Below are positions 46,201-54,500 of a stretch of 64,000 bases of DNA, piece after piece. Under the pieces are notes generated by a model. It worked only from the letters and a program-made list of their open reading frames with translations. It was not told the DNA's origin and searched no databases. This DNA is from Monocercomonoides exilis (lineage: Eukaryota; Preaxostyla; Oxymonadida; Polymastigidae), in assembly GCA_001643675.2 (NCBI GenBank), contig LSRY02000005.1, positions 498,501-562,500 on the forward strand, read 5' to 3'. The stretch's first letter is position 1. Every line of letters begins with the position of its first letter. The translations under genes were made by a program, and so were the position numbers.

Positions 46201-46442
46201 TTTTTTTACATTTCCCCGCAGGAACAATGATTCTAACGATGTCAGATGCAATTGACGATGAGGATGGAACAGAAGAGGATATCGATAAAACGAGCGATGA
46301 AGTGCGATTAATCTCGGAACCGCAAGAAACATTTTCAGTGAATTCATCTAAAAAAGGGAAAGAGAAAAGAAAGCAACTTGATCAGAAGAAGAAAGAAAAA
46401 ATAAGAGAAACAGAAAAAGTACAAATGAAGATTATTACATAA
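37272..46442 (+). CDS. Beta-helix receptor-like pseudokinase, type I membrane protein
   Basis: 3,056-residue surface protein with no intron. ATG 37272 starts a signal peptide (MLSILFFCFSLILFACCF). The ectodomain, about 2,550 residues, is a series of right-handed parallel beta-helix modules marked by GGG/GGA turns and N-glycosylation sites. Five times a header CG....PC.S recurs: YSCGSSMEYPC (38.9 kb), PLCGFEQFPC (39.9), SSCGSETYPC (41.15), IVCGFEEYPC (42.3), RQCGSLSGPC (43.4). Each module ends with a G.D.F motif such as AKWGYDLFVQSPDL. A transmembrane helix lies at about 2579-2606, then a basic and coiled juxtamembrane region and a TKL-like kinase C-lobe with RWKAPEL (about 2886) and VFSIGMMLWECLTLQIPFGEY. 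The segment that should hold HRD and DFG reads LSPHVVLFSEHMVICIVMH, followed by an acidic serine insert, so catalysis is unlikely. A basic KKGKEKRKQ tail closes it. This architecture recalls oxymonad surface families; ligand and signalling partners are unknown. Confidence 0.85.
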   Translation: MLSILFFCFSLILFACCFNENSLHDSELGCIPQNILKDKNRFLDEIFKSQAGSIKKEYENKYFQNIEYGICYSVIEVHIKLSNASFAANHISFMKTNKSAQIEMKNIAFFHSNNCNYLPDSSPIHIKCTSQSRIMLHNISYISLPFFENPQSLILSFSSYTQISIEESSFFNLQTLSNSNLVWSGNIKSSFVDKCQFHNISQSMPFKTCSSQVSFSKCCTFSNSIIASSVNAIEGAIIHGTQNSNAFNCFNSSFILSERIENSLISKNRTETSSSLKFSNCEWVECSADRGGALHVHDNIAAVLKIANSSFVRCNATNKRGGAIYALNIAKCLVYDTTFQECYCVASNDYGGAGIECENLISQLLIQNCCFKDGWSDNDGGAMFIYDSQTKIKECVIDCAFINNSCHSSENGDGGGVCIYQMKGGVVFRNCRFENCDSQRYGGGLTTYIMNENNGILLYYCFFHNNNAMLFGHDICLQNPTQNHIDGSCKTTRSSNNRVARRSDGQDLSNYLSCEYDSIRYVASFIVQPNANDTYSCGSSMEYPCESISFCVSQLIPGVVMNINMMEGAISETHPIKILNNQYILSGPTESGAEIQTMFAESDVSLFTVSTGSLDVNHIRVIHDSSINNNRESRICCISSSGAINLKNTNISTDNSHSPDTSFKTEMIRIVAGSLTMENVGWTRFFSSTSFIFLSQTEILSISLLETTFENIIRTSQGAALIDSSTTTANIALKKCIIDGCGSQSSVDGGAICISLNSPCKLKIEEGTIQNCYASSSVGRGGGVFLKLCNLQVEFSVFTLFNNNVAKWGYDLFVQSPDLQATSTSGQILLKIPWNSTFSTIRGLDNEATSVPIPLCVYLLDQPQNITVAKNDALNHPLCGFEQFPCSSLNYALTRQSGDKFVVFNDMVTLSEDIAIEQNKHIIQGACESCGLDITDKMNENSNSLISISSITHLTTLKFTLPAELPFHQLFMKSSSSLLEIISCSISTKDPDSVITFTFLEMDAGFLNISLFKTTSLLLGSNPLFVLNGENSICSFSSVHIEKVSSTLSSHIFSVSSKVTFKMMNSMLSASTTSQDNQDLSLGAIFANAPFLVDLTNNTITDFVKKNSKGGSVTCTLEEGGKIDIIGGTISECKSLNGDGGGLRIAMSGASSFFIGNASSLASKHCVNTNSEQLLTFIAKCVATATTVTNAGCGGGLFLQIGSNASSFVLNDLLFDQCQGTKGKDLFLVADDLFQVLSNDSISFNPDLNDFTRLNGYERSTSNNAFSIPLLLYLWDNYSSVIYVGGIGAWDFSSCGSETYPCSSISAALKQRFANITKNLILHPSFCIQEELLFSQKEFTIGSIEDSITCPITDTAINKRNALITSQKSTSFEGITFLLPQNLISHSLIFLCLSDTLSLNKCAIQSKEEYISFVFGSVEGGKLLISEFQFCYGTVDTGAVFSVNGTNGDASIQMSFCNFESLKISTGNLISAANSDESNITECNFSTISRVKGSGGCFHFVCSDSVESELRSAKVSKCNFDKCSVEEKYAGGGGVFCSIDEHSSVFISECQFSNCIAPNGDQTSGYGGGIYFNLVSSNSSFCISAPRFPPQSPNKAKYGNDVFIKAVDLSRSITNETLPFVASVMESLTKESLRGYDGEDEEHAIPLQFFLKTLNSSLFVKSDGIDVIVCGFEEYPCHSFGYSLQRIAGKENKSLSIIDEAILNCEVILNATKVASVGDVVSHLVCVRALDGNTHNVISVDAHSSIKSVNIEFPNAFSNEANAFISLKEDMSHLTIEECEFVQLEADSTSLQFELFVVKKGWLTLYQTSFTAISSSVPLFDFSPSAFVEIQNANIEDIFLSSKSAFILRDEIENDHLNFVEEENCNICFSSCTFLRIHQNFSDNPSAIQAGKRRNNGIMIANSTFQDCGSTVSQKGGCMLLELHENFKIVCSNSTIAECFASYVGRGGGIFLIGKTDKNQPLQFAFSNITLSGNRAYRGFDFFIKCQNIETQIVEEQFQLDFRSLSSKELSIWGCTRESNEDEQDLLPKVFLFRSETIFVSGVSSNNTNNRQCGSLSGPCTSLDTGISHIIPTKYSQLLIVEETNLQSTTSIKSVLIRSLDQPEKVIIHLDEKIECEKSPLIASYDIVKLEYLSFIFNPSFCSDANALIGQMNGTLTISFLLFSVEPNDSIPVKNDLNFNIISVDCGSLLLENCEFSFFRLARPMILISPNAEARIEDNVVHDIASQKSLFAFENALWVVVHDLNISRIQFQEGTCCEFEFSNDSKAISSCLFFENITTFSDMASSIMVNDIEALELSMENCSFRNCISRSEKGSIALISLCKNVTISFCSFDGLSSEVNLSVQNSKSDAICKWNGSLVDFSSSDVFMKEAKIENSPKGGLSLSEGSVSIEKGEFAGNNARVEGYSSARRNILCFNAKKLGLVDTKEGGTANDNKLQWIINDGCNLVGSGFEKGWDLFTPILEDIKTEDFRELIRLRFFGKMLHPCNLSFQVISSKGEEKLIETYELGEEGYLTEKEAEGIVGSNLIKEAEDEAEVLVRLKYGFKKSPLYTDCVVIKNRTELLKNTDGNVVKGGKKERTLWPIIVIILVVILLIVLIVSIIFIVRWRKAKNENEDLREIVEDTVRKDPKLIEMITMEMSPEEQWRRAEREAEKKNDERMKKRVYDTNMQHSESSEHLLSESGSTEYILGRDSDKIPQWALEKEEEEEIRKQTPSPSISSTSTTDSDSTFVRSESLCPTTSSMSNLVDAMACSSPHEKLIVDLRDSLFMLLHGRNKTKEMPIGTLKEREQIAAQILFWVANLALHSFDEMENPLSSLSNLSPHVVLFSEHMVICIVMHSDLLSDDDSDSSSISSSTVVTSATDDDDDDDSLPSSAFEDEDDFKKECLRWKAPELLMNKKMGATKESVVFSIGMMLWECLTLQIPFGEYPAEVAGQKIANGERPSEKSMEESGLGELVKSCWQSQCSFRISIDDLKRELFLHFPAGTMILTMSDAIDDEDGTEEDIDKTSDEVRLISEPQETFSVNSSKKGKEKRKQLDQKKKEKIRETEKVQMKIIT

Positions 46443-46814
46443 GATGGGATTAAATGAGAAGTGATTTTTTAATGCAAAAGAAACATTTTCACCATTTTCA
46501 AAGAAAAGATGGAAAATGTTTTGAAGTCATTTTGCAGTTATCCTAAAATTTATTTTTACAAAAAAATGAAGCATATTTGAAAGATAAATAACTTAGTAAT
46601 ATTTGATTATTTCAAAAACATAAAGCTTGTAAACGATTTTTTACATTATCAATTTATTTTTTTAATTGTGTTCCGACCAAAATAAATGCCCGTGTTATAA
46701 AATCACCATAAATTATTGTACTCCTTCAAATTATAAATCAAAAACTACACTCATTTTTAGCGCAAAGCGATTCTTAATTTTTCAATTTCTTGAATAAAAC
46801 AGAATTTAACGATT
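46443..46814. other. Intergenic between convergent receptor and Misato genes
   Basis: 372 bp of AT-rich DNA between two convergent stop codons. AATAAATGCC at about 46680 may be part of a 3' end signal. No other feature seen. Confidence 0.4.
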
Positions 46815-47207
46815 TCAATCTAAATATGCTTCAGCTGTATTGCTCAAATAATTCACAGTATCAGAATAATCAGGCGATTTGCTAAGGCCAGGAATGAAAC
46901 CTGTGTATTTATGGGCATTGAGCGTATCAGCAAGGACTGACAATGGAAGAGAAAGAGAAGGCGATGAATGAACACGAACAAGAGATCTGCAATGCCTACA
47001 ACGCTCGCTTAATGGAATAATTGCTGTTTTGCAGAAAGTGAGAGAAAAAAATTATGATAAAGCACATATTGGAAGAAATTAAACACGAATAAAAATTAGA
47101 GCGACATTCATTCATTAGTTAAAACTTCATATTTGCAAGAACAACAACAAAAATTTCTCTCTCTTTTGTCTCGATGCAATGCAATGCAATGGCAAAAAGA
47201 AAAAAAG

Positions 47208-47246
<39 letters not shown>

Positions 47247-47525
47247 GGACAAATAATAAAAACAACATATTGCATACATGATGTCATTGGAGAAGGAGGT
47301 AAGCGAAATGCGGGATAAGTAATGGGAATATTTTGTGAGAGAGGGAAAAGAGAAGTTGTGCGTGAAAACGCGGGGAAAGACGAGAGAAACGACGATAGAC
47401 GCTCTTTTGTCACAGAAGGAGGTGGAAGAGATGGCTCAGTCACAGGAATTTGCGAGGAAGATGAAGATGACGTGTGATCATAAAACGAAGAAAATGTTGT
47501 CCTCAGACGCTTTGGTTGAGAAGAA

Positions 47526-47556
<31 letters not shown>

Positions 47557-49762
47557 CCAAATGGAGAGCAGACACAGAAGAAGGTCTGGAAGCCAAAATG
47601 TTTGTGTCCTCCGCATGCATCGAAGACGATGATGAAGACTTGGCTGCCTTTGACGATTTCTCATCTTCGCAGTCACTTTTCATCAGGACGTGCTCTGAGT
47701 AGCACTGTTTCCGTCTGATCTCATTCTCCTCCTCAGCTGTTAAAGTGGAGCCTTTGCCCATCAAAAACGACGAGTCTGCAGAATTGTATCCTTTCTCATC
47801 GCCCACAAACAGCCCACGCGTCGGGAACGGCGGCCAGGCTGAGCCAGAAAATGCATTCAACGGACTCACATTGGTTGGAGGATAGGAAGATCTGCCATCA
47901 CTAGCAGAGGGCGGAGGAAAGAGTGCGTTCAGTCTGCGCATCGAAGGCGAAAGAGAAGTCGAAGAAGAAGTAAAAGCAGTGTTCAAAGGAGCGAAGGGTG
48001 TGAAGGAAGATGCTGAAAATCCTAAAGAAGCTGCAGTCGCCTCCAAAGACGATGCTGTCGATGATGATTGCGAATTTGAAGGAGAAGAGAACAAAGGAAG
48101 CGCAAAAGATAGTCCATTTATTTTCATTGAAGGGCGCGGAACAAGAGACGCAACAAGCTTTGGAAGTTCCACTTTTTCAGAGAAAAGAGAATAGCTTGAA
48201 GACGACGCTGAAGGAGCGTAGTTCCATCTGTCGTTCATTCTCCAGGTGAGTGTGTATGCTTCAACGGCAGCCGCAAGCACAGCGCCAGAATAATATCGGA
48301 GCTCAGGGTTGAAATGCGGGATGATCGAAGACCAGCGTTTTTGGCAGTAGTTGGCATCCCAATGACGTGCAGACAAGGGAATGATCTGCGTTGCTGACTC
48401 GGACAATGCTGAAAGTGTGTGGCAGAAAGAATATTGCCTGGAAAACGCCTTCAAAGACTCGACATACGAACTTGTTTGGTGGCTGCTCGCATCAGAAGAA
48501 GCCTCAGAACTGACAGCAGATGAGTTACCCTTTTTGTTTTTTTTAGCTTCTTTATGCTTCTTCCTCTTTTGAGACTTCGTGAGAGGCTGAGAGCCTGATT
48601 GCTTTTTGCTATTCTGTTGCTGTTTCGAAACTTGTTTTTCTGACATTTTTTGCCCATCTCTTTGGACTTCCTTGTGCTCTCCGTCTTCATCCCCTTCATC
48701 ATCAAGATCTTCATCTTCCTCACTTTCAAGCATCTCTCTCTTTTTCCTATCACTTTCCTTCTCCTTTTCCATAAGATTAAATACAATTCGCTCTCCTTTC
48801 GGGTTCTCATCAGCCATCATCTCCAGTACCTCTTCAGCCACCCCTCCCCATTCGCTTTCTCCATCAACAAGGCACACACATCCGCGACATCTGTCGCATT
48901 CCTCCAGATAATACCTCAGCCCATCTTCGCATTCTTCTCGCATTCTTCCTCCATCACTTGCCATCGCTTCCCGTCCCGTCTCATACGGGGTTGTGACATC
49001 TGCCATCGGAACATCAAAAAGTGATGGGGCAAAAAGCACCGTGGAGCGGGGATGAAGATGAGGAAGGAGAAAATCTGTCCAAGTTATTCCTTCCAAAGTC
49101 AGCTCTGGAGGCTTTGAAAACAATTCAATTCCGTCCGAATCTGGCCTTGTACTTGAAGATGAAGTTGAAGGAGAAGATGATGAAAATGAGTCTTCTTCAG
49201 TTTCTCTTTCTTCATAGAATTGTGACTCAAAATCTAATCTAGGAGCTTCATCTTCGTTTTCCAATAATGATTGAAGAAACTTATTTCTTGGATATCTTGG
49301 TTGTTGGATAGTCTGAACAGATCCCCAAGTATCAATTTCTGTTGGTGGAGAAAAATCGGATAGAATGTCATCAGATTGATCATAAAGATATCCTGTTGTA
49401 CGTACAGCGCCCATGCTGCTTTGAAGGTCAAAAACCAACAGACGAGGCGTGTATGTTGCATACTGTTGTTTAAATAATATCAAAAAATAACAGCAAATGC
49501 AAAAAAGAAACTGATAAATACCCCATCAACTTCTCCAGTTCTGTAAATTTGATCCATTAAAATTGGAGAGCATGAATTATCTGAAAAGTAAGATAGAAAA
49601 TCCTCCTAAAAGGAAAAATTGAAGAAATAACATGGCAAACAAAATTTTGAACAACTACATAAAATACAATCAACTATAACATACTTGGAAATTCCAAAAA
49701 TGACTTCCAACAATGTTTGAAAACCCTCCGAATTGGAGAGTTATTATTTCACCTCCAGACAT
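46815..49762 (-). CDS. DML1: Misato/DML1 tubulin-like protein, 4 exons
   Basis: Misato is a tubulin/FtsZ-related protein linked to mitochondrial inheritance in yeast and animals and to tubulin folding and spindle assembly in Drosophila. Exons: 49762-49685, 49605-49522, 49462-47278, 47023-46815; introns 79, 59 and 254 bp, all GT-AG with matching phases; 851 residues against about 570 in human. Exon 1 encodes the family start GEIITLQFGGFSNIVGSHFW; exon 2 carries LMDQIYRTGEVDG; exon 3 opens with YATYTPRLLVFDLQSSMG. Further family signatures: WTDFLLPHLHPRS at about 190, ECDRCRGCVCLVDGESEWGG, and CHTLSALSESATQIIPLSARHWDANYC. The last exon ends NYLSNTAEAYLD, like the family's closing helix. Extra length comes from acidic, lysine-rich and polyserine inserts. 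Intron 3 contains a homopolymer of 38 bases. The last splice is the least certain because exon 4 is weakly conserved, but phase and a good acceptor support it. Confidence 0.88.
47208..47245. repeat. Homopolymer A38 (T38 on the coding strand) in Misato intron 3
   Basis: 38 consecutive A on the + strand, preceded by shorter A runs broken by single G. On the transcribed strand it is a long poly-U close behind the 5' splice site of intron 3. Length may be inexact because homopolymers of this size are error-prone. Confidence 0.9.
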
Positions 49763-49943
49763 TTATAATTAAGGTTCATTTCTATTTCAATCTTTTGAAT
49801 TAATTTTATTGATATGTCACAATATGTTATATTCATTTCGTCAAAAAACATCAAAAACCATTTCAAAGATTATTAAGGGACAACTGTTTAAGTTATTTCC
49901 TTTCTTCTTTCCATAGTTATTAGGAATAATTTAAAATTTTTCT
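49763..49943. promoter_or_regulatory. 181-bp bidirectional promoter region (Misato / SMP-30-like)
   Basis: Head-to-head start codons at 49762 (-) and 49944 (+) leave 181 bp for both promoters. AT-rich; no distinct element can be named. Confidence 0.5.
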
Positions 49944-51150
49944 ATGGAAAAAGTATTTGAAGGAGGTCATCAAATTACCGCTCCTTGCTTTGACGATAAA
50001 GGCATATTTATCAATAAATTTCACTTTAATGAATATTTATCAATTTTTCTTTAGTTTTAATCATATCATCAATGGGCAGTGGAGAAATTTTTCGAATAGA
50101 TCAATCTGATTCAAATGTTACAGTATAGATTATTTTAAATTTAATCATTTCTTATCAAATAAATTTTTTTGAAGCCAACAAGACTTAGTGGTTCTCCAAG
50201 GTTTGAAGCATTAAACAATTTTTACACATTTTCAAATATTTTGAATTAATAGTTCTATTCAGTTCAATTCAGAAGGACTGATGCACGTTGCTGACATGTC
50301 AGCTAAGTCAATTTGTTTGACAAAAATACTATTCAAAAACTTGTTACACCACTATTTTTTATGATTTAGTGTCATTTGACGGAAGCGAATTGAGTACGAT
50401 TGTAAGTGAATTTGAAGGAAAGCAATTCAAGGTTTATAATAATAATAATTATTATTTTGGATGAATTTTCTTTTCAAATGATTTTTAGGGACCAAATTCA
50501 TTAATTTTTGCTTCAGATGGAACGATGTATTTTACAGATTCTGGACCACTTGGTGAAACGACTTTGTTTTCTCCTGGAGGCTCTTTGTTTTCTGTTGACA
50601 ACGAAGGTTAATTATTTGAACTTTTTCTTCTCTTTCACATCACTCGAAATTTTATTTATTTTTTATTTTCAAAAGGCAAACACCTTCAACCAATTATCTT
50701 GAATAGCCTTGCTCATCCAAGTGGTATTGCTTTGTCAGCAGATGACAGCACACTTTTTGTTTGCGAAACACTTCAGAATAGACTCTTGAGAGGTGTTCAG
50801 TCTCCTCCAGGAGTGTGGCATTTTTCTGTGTTTCATCAGTTTTCTGGTTCACTTGGGCCATCATGCGTCGCATTACATCCCGAGACGCAGATGATTTATG
50901 TTGGAATGTTTGATATTGCTGGGCCTCATAGCTCAAAGAATAGTGGAAGTATTATGGTTCTATCAAGCGAAGGTGAGTATGTTGAAACACTTCTTGTTCC
51001 TGGAGTGCAGATCACAGGACTAACATTTTCAAGGTATATACAATTTTAAATTATAATTCTACTAAGAAGCTATTAATATTTTTTTGTAGTGATGCTCGAT
51101 TATTTGTGACGGAATCATCAACAAATACTGTATATTGCACACAGTGTTGA
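49944..51150 (+). CDS. SMP-30/gluconolactonase/LRE-like beta-propeller protein, 8 exons
   Basis: Small six-bladed propeller protein of the SMP-30/strictosidine-synthase-like superfamily; many relatives are calcium-dependent lactonases or hydrolases. Exons: 49944-50001, 50055-50122, 50175-50200, 50253-50314, 50370-50431, 50489-50606, 50676-51033, 51090-51150. The seven introns are 52-69 bp and every phase agrees, giving 270 residues. Propeller motifs: QITAPCFDDK, SGEIFRID, QFNSEGLMHVADM, GPNSLIFASDGTMYFTDSG, HPSGIALSADDSTLFVCE, GPSCVALHPETQMIYVGMFD, and DARLFVTESSTNTVY. Exon 3 is only 26 nt. Intron 1 appears to use a GC donor (GCATAT...TTTAG); the only GT alternative, at 49965, would remove the conserved QITAPCFDDK blade. 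No signal peptide, so probably cytosolic. Enzymatic activity is not predictable. Confidence 0.82.
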
Positions 51151-51589
51151 TTGTTGTTTATTTTATTGATTTTTTCTTCGAATCACTTTTTTCACCTTTC
51201 ATGATGCGCAAAGTGATTTTCGAAGACAAACAATTATTTTATGTTATAAAAGATTGGTTAAGATCATTCAATATTTTTTGATTTTTTCATTAAAGATAAT
51301 GACATTACCTCAAAAAGTGGGATATATGAAATATGTAATCTTAAGAGAGCACAATAATCCAAAAGTCGTTGCGAAAAGTTTTGTCAGATGAATTGACAAT
51401 TTTAATTTTAAAATTTCTTTTCTCATTGTTTAATTCGCAAAAACAAATATATAATTTCCAAATGCGCTATTTTTTTAACGTTAGGGAAATCACATAATCA
51501 GTCATTATTCCCGGAATACGTTAGGGTTTGCGAAAGAACATTCTTTTTTATTATTTTAAACTTTGAGAACATTTGGACACATATTTCAG
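51151..51589. other. Intergenic / 5' region of the KE-rich coiled-coil gene
   Basis: About 440 bp. It contains a 31-codon reading frame starting ATG at 51299 (MTLPQKVGYMKYVILREHNN...), which may be a first exon of the downstream gene, and two copies of ACGTTAGGG (51478-51486 and 51518-51526) 40 bp apart. Donor choice for that exon is not settled. Confidence 0.4.
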
Positions 51590-54500
51590 TATTGCATTCA
51601 AGAATCTCATATCTCGATAAAAGATGGTGATCTTGAGAAATGCGCTCAAGCTATGCTTCAAAAAATGATGGAAGATGCAATTACTGACGCGCAAAGCAAT
51701 TCAAAAGATACCCGAATACACGGACAGCAAGAACTCATTTTCGTGCTTCAAACCAGTGTCGAAGCGTGCAACTATTTTGTAAGAACTTCATATTTTCGAA
51801 AAATGTCTTCTTTTATTCGAAACTATCCTCGGAATGAAGGAATTTTGGATAGTAAGTTTTTCTCAACGATTGATCTGAGTCATATGCCTGTAAAAGGATT
51901 GCGAGAAATAATGACTCCTTTTTCTGAGCGCTATCTAGCATTAGAATGCATTTCGTACTGCTTGGCTCATGGATGCTTTGGTGGATTTATGATCCAAGTT
52001 ATTGGCGAACTTAGAATATATTATACAGAAGTGAAAGTTACAAAAAGTGTTGAGCTACCAAATTCAAATGTGCTAGGCAATGATGAGGAGGAAGATATTA
52101 CCGTTAGTTCGTTCAATGAAATAGTTCGGCTGAAAATCGTCAACATACTGACACTTTTCTACAGGCAGGGCTCGAAGAAATTTTTAAAAAACGACAAATT
52201 TATTATTGATGAAGATGAAATCGACTTTGAGATCATGGACAAAAAGGGAGATGAATTGGCAGATGGATTCAATGACGAAAACGAAGATGAAGGCAAAATT
52301 GAGCTTCATAACAATTCATCTAAAGAAGAAAAAGCAAAAGAAATAGAAAAGAAAGAAACAACTCAAGACATTAAGAAACGTGAAGAATCTAAAGAAACAA
52401 AATCTCAAATGACAAAAAAGCAACAAGGCGACAAGCAACGGCCAGCGGACGAAGATGATGAAAAAAGCATTGCTTTGAAAGCAATTCATGAAATGTTGAT
52501 TATCGAAGAGTTGCTGGCGAAATATGAATTTGAAGTTGAAGACCAGTGGAACGAGAAAAAACAACAAATGACGAATATCAAAGCTGAAAAGGAGAAAAAA
52601 GTGCAGTTTCAGGAGGGAGCTGAGTCAGAGACAAAACAAGGGCAAAAGGAAAACCAGAAGGATGCGGATGGGAGAATTTTCCAGAACACATTCGATCAGA
52701 AATCAACTTCCTTGAAGAATACAACAGAATCCAGGCAATCAGAGAAGAATGCTGATAAACAGGAAGCGAAGTCCAAAGAAGAACAAAGAAGTTCCATCGC
52801 ACAAATGAGAGAGGCATTGCTTCAACAGCAAGCCGAAGAAGAAGAGAAAACGCTGAAGGATTTCATGAACTCGCAGAGAATGGAGTCATATCCTTCTTCA
52901 CAAAGCGCCAGCTCCAGCTCGCCTTTAAAAGGGCCGTACCAGAAACGAATGGGAATAAAAGCTATGAAGAGGAAAACAGTCAAAATGGTGGCAGAATCAG
53001 ACAAGAAAAAGATAAATGCGGAGAAAGAGAAAGATGGCAGTGAGAGTAAAGAAAAAGGAGAAAATTCAAAAAAGAAGAAAGAAATTGCAGATAAAATAAG
53101 GAAAGATGAGGAAGCTGATAAGAGGATTAAGGAGATCATACAAAGATTTGAAAGGGAAGAAGAAAGGAAGCAGAAAGCAGAGGAAGAAAAGAAAAGAAAA
53201 GAAGTTGAGGAAAGAAAAAAGAAAGAAGAAAAAGAAAGAGAAAAGAAACAGCAGCAGCAGCAGCAACAACAAAGGAAAGAGGATAAAGAAGAGGATAGAA
53301 AAAAGATGGAAAAAGAAGAGGAAATAAAAAAGATAGAAGAGGAAGAGGAAAAGAAAAAAGAAGAACAAAACAGAAAAAAAGCAATCGAAGAAGAGGAAAA
53401 GAAGAAAGATAAAGAAGAAAGAGAAGAAAAAGAAAAAGATAAGGAAGAAAGAAAAGAAAAAGAAAAAGAAAAAGAAAAAGAAAAAGAAAAAGAAAAAGAA
53501 AAAGAAAAAGAAAAAGAAAAAGAAGAAAAGAAAGACAAAGAAGAAAGAAAAAGAGAAGGAGGAGAAGAAGAAAAATTAGAAGCTAATAAAGAAGAAGAAG
53601 AAGAAGAAGAGGCAGCAGCGGATGTTGAAGAAGAAGTTGAAGAGGTTGAAGAAGAAGATACAAACAATAACGAACAGAAAGCCCAATGCCAATATGATTG
53701 GGAAGATTCATTTATACCAATGTTTATGATTGAGGAGTTCTATAGAAAAGAGGAAAAGTTTGCATATGAAGAGAAAGACGAAGAGGAAAACGAAGAGGAG
53801 GAAGAAGAAGAGGAGGAAGAAGAAAAAGAAAAAGAAAAGACAAAGGAAAAAGCAAGTGAAACAGAGAATGGTAAAGAAGAAAAGAAAGAAACAAAGGAAG
53901 AAGAAAAGAAGGAAGAAGAGAACAAAGAAGAGGAGAAAGAAGAAGCAAAACCTCAAATTTTCCAGCGAGGAAGAGAGAAGGATGACATTGAAATAGCTTT
54001 TCCCTTGCCTGAAATAGCGAGGTCCAATGGTGCGAAAAACGGAGCTCGTCCAAAGAAACGTCCTTGCCACAGAAAATTGACATTCAGAAACTTGAAAAAA
54101 ATGGCAGAAAAGGACACGTCTGCAAAGATGCTCTGCCAGAAACTTGTTGCAAATGCAGTTATGAACCATCCGCTGTACACAAAAGCAGACGAGTTTGCTG
54201 AAAAAATCGCAGGTTCGTCAGCTGGCAGGGATAATGGACACAGAATGATGGATGTTGGCGCATCAATTTTTGGTGTGTCATCAACATTGCCCACAAAAGC
54301 GAGAACGTCCACAGCAACAACATTTCAACCATCTTCTTTGTCAAATTATGAATATTCCTCTCCTTTTATTCAATCTTCTCCATCATTGGACAAACCTCTG
54401 CGCTTCTCCAACTGCCAGAAACCTTCTCTCCATCAGCTGCAAGAAGCTGTGCACCAACGGAACATTTACATTCAGCAGCAACAGCAGGAGATCAGCCGCT

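Noticed and set aside
51478-51526. TTAGGG motifs as telomere-like repeats.
   Set aside because: Only two isolated copies 40 bp apart; no tandem array.
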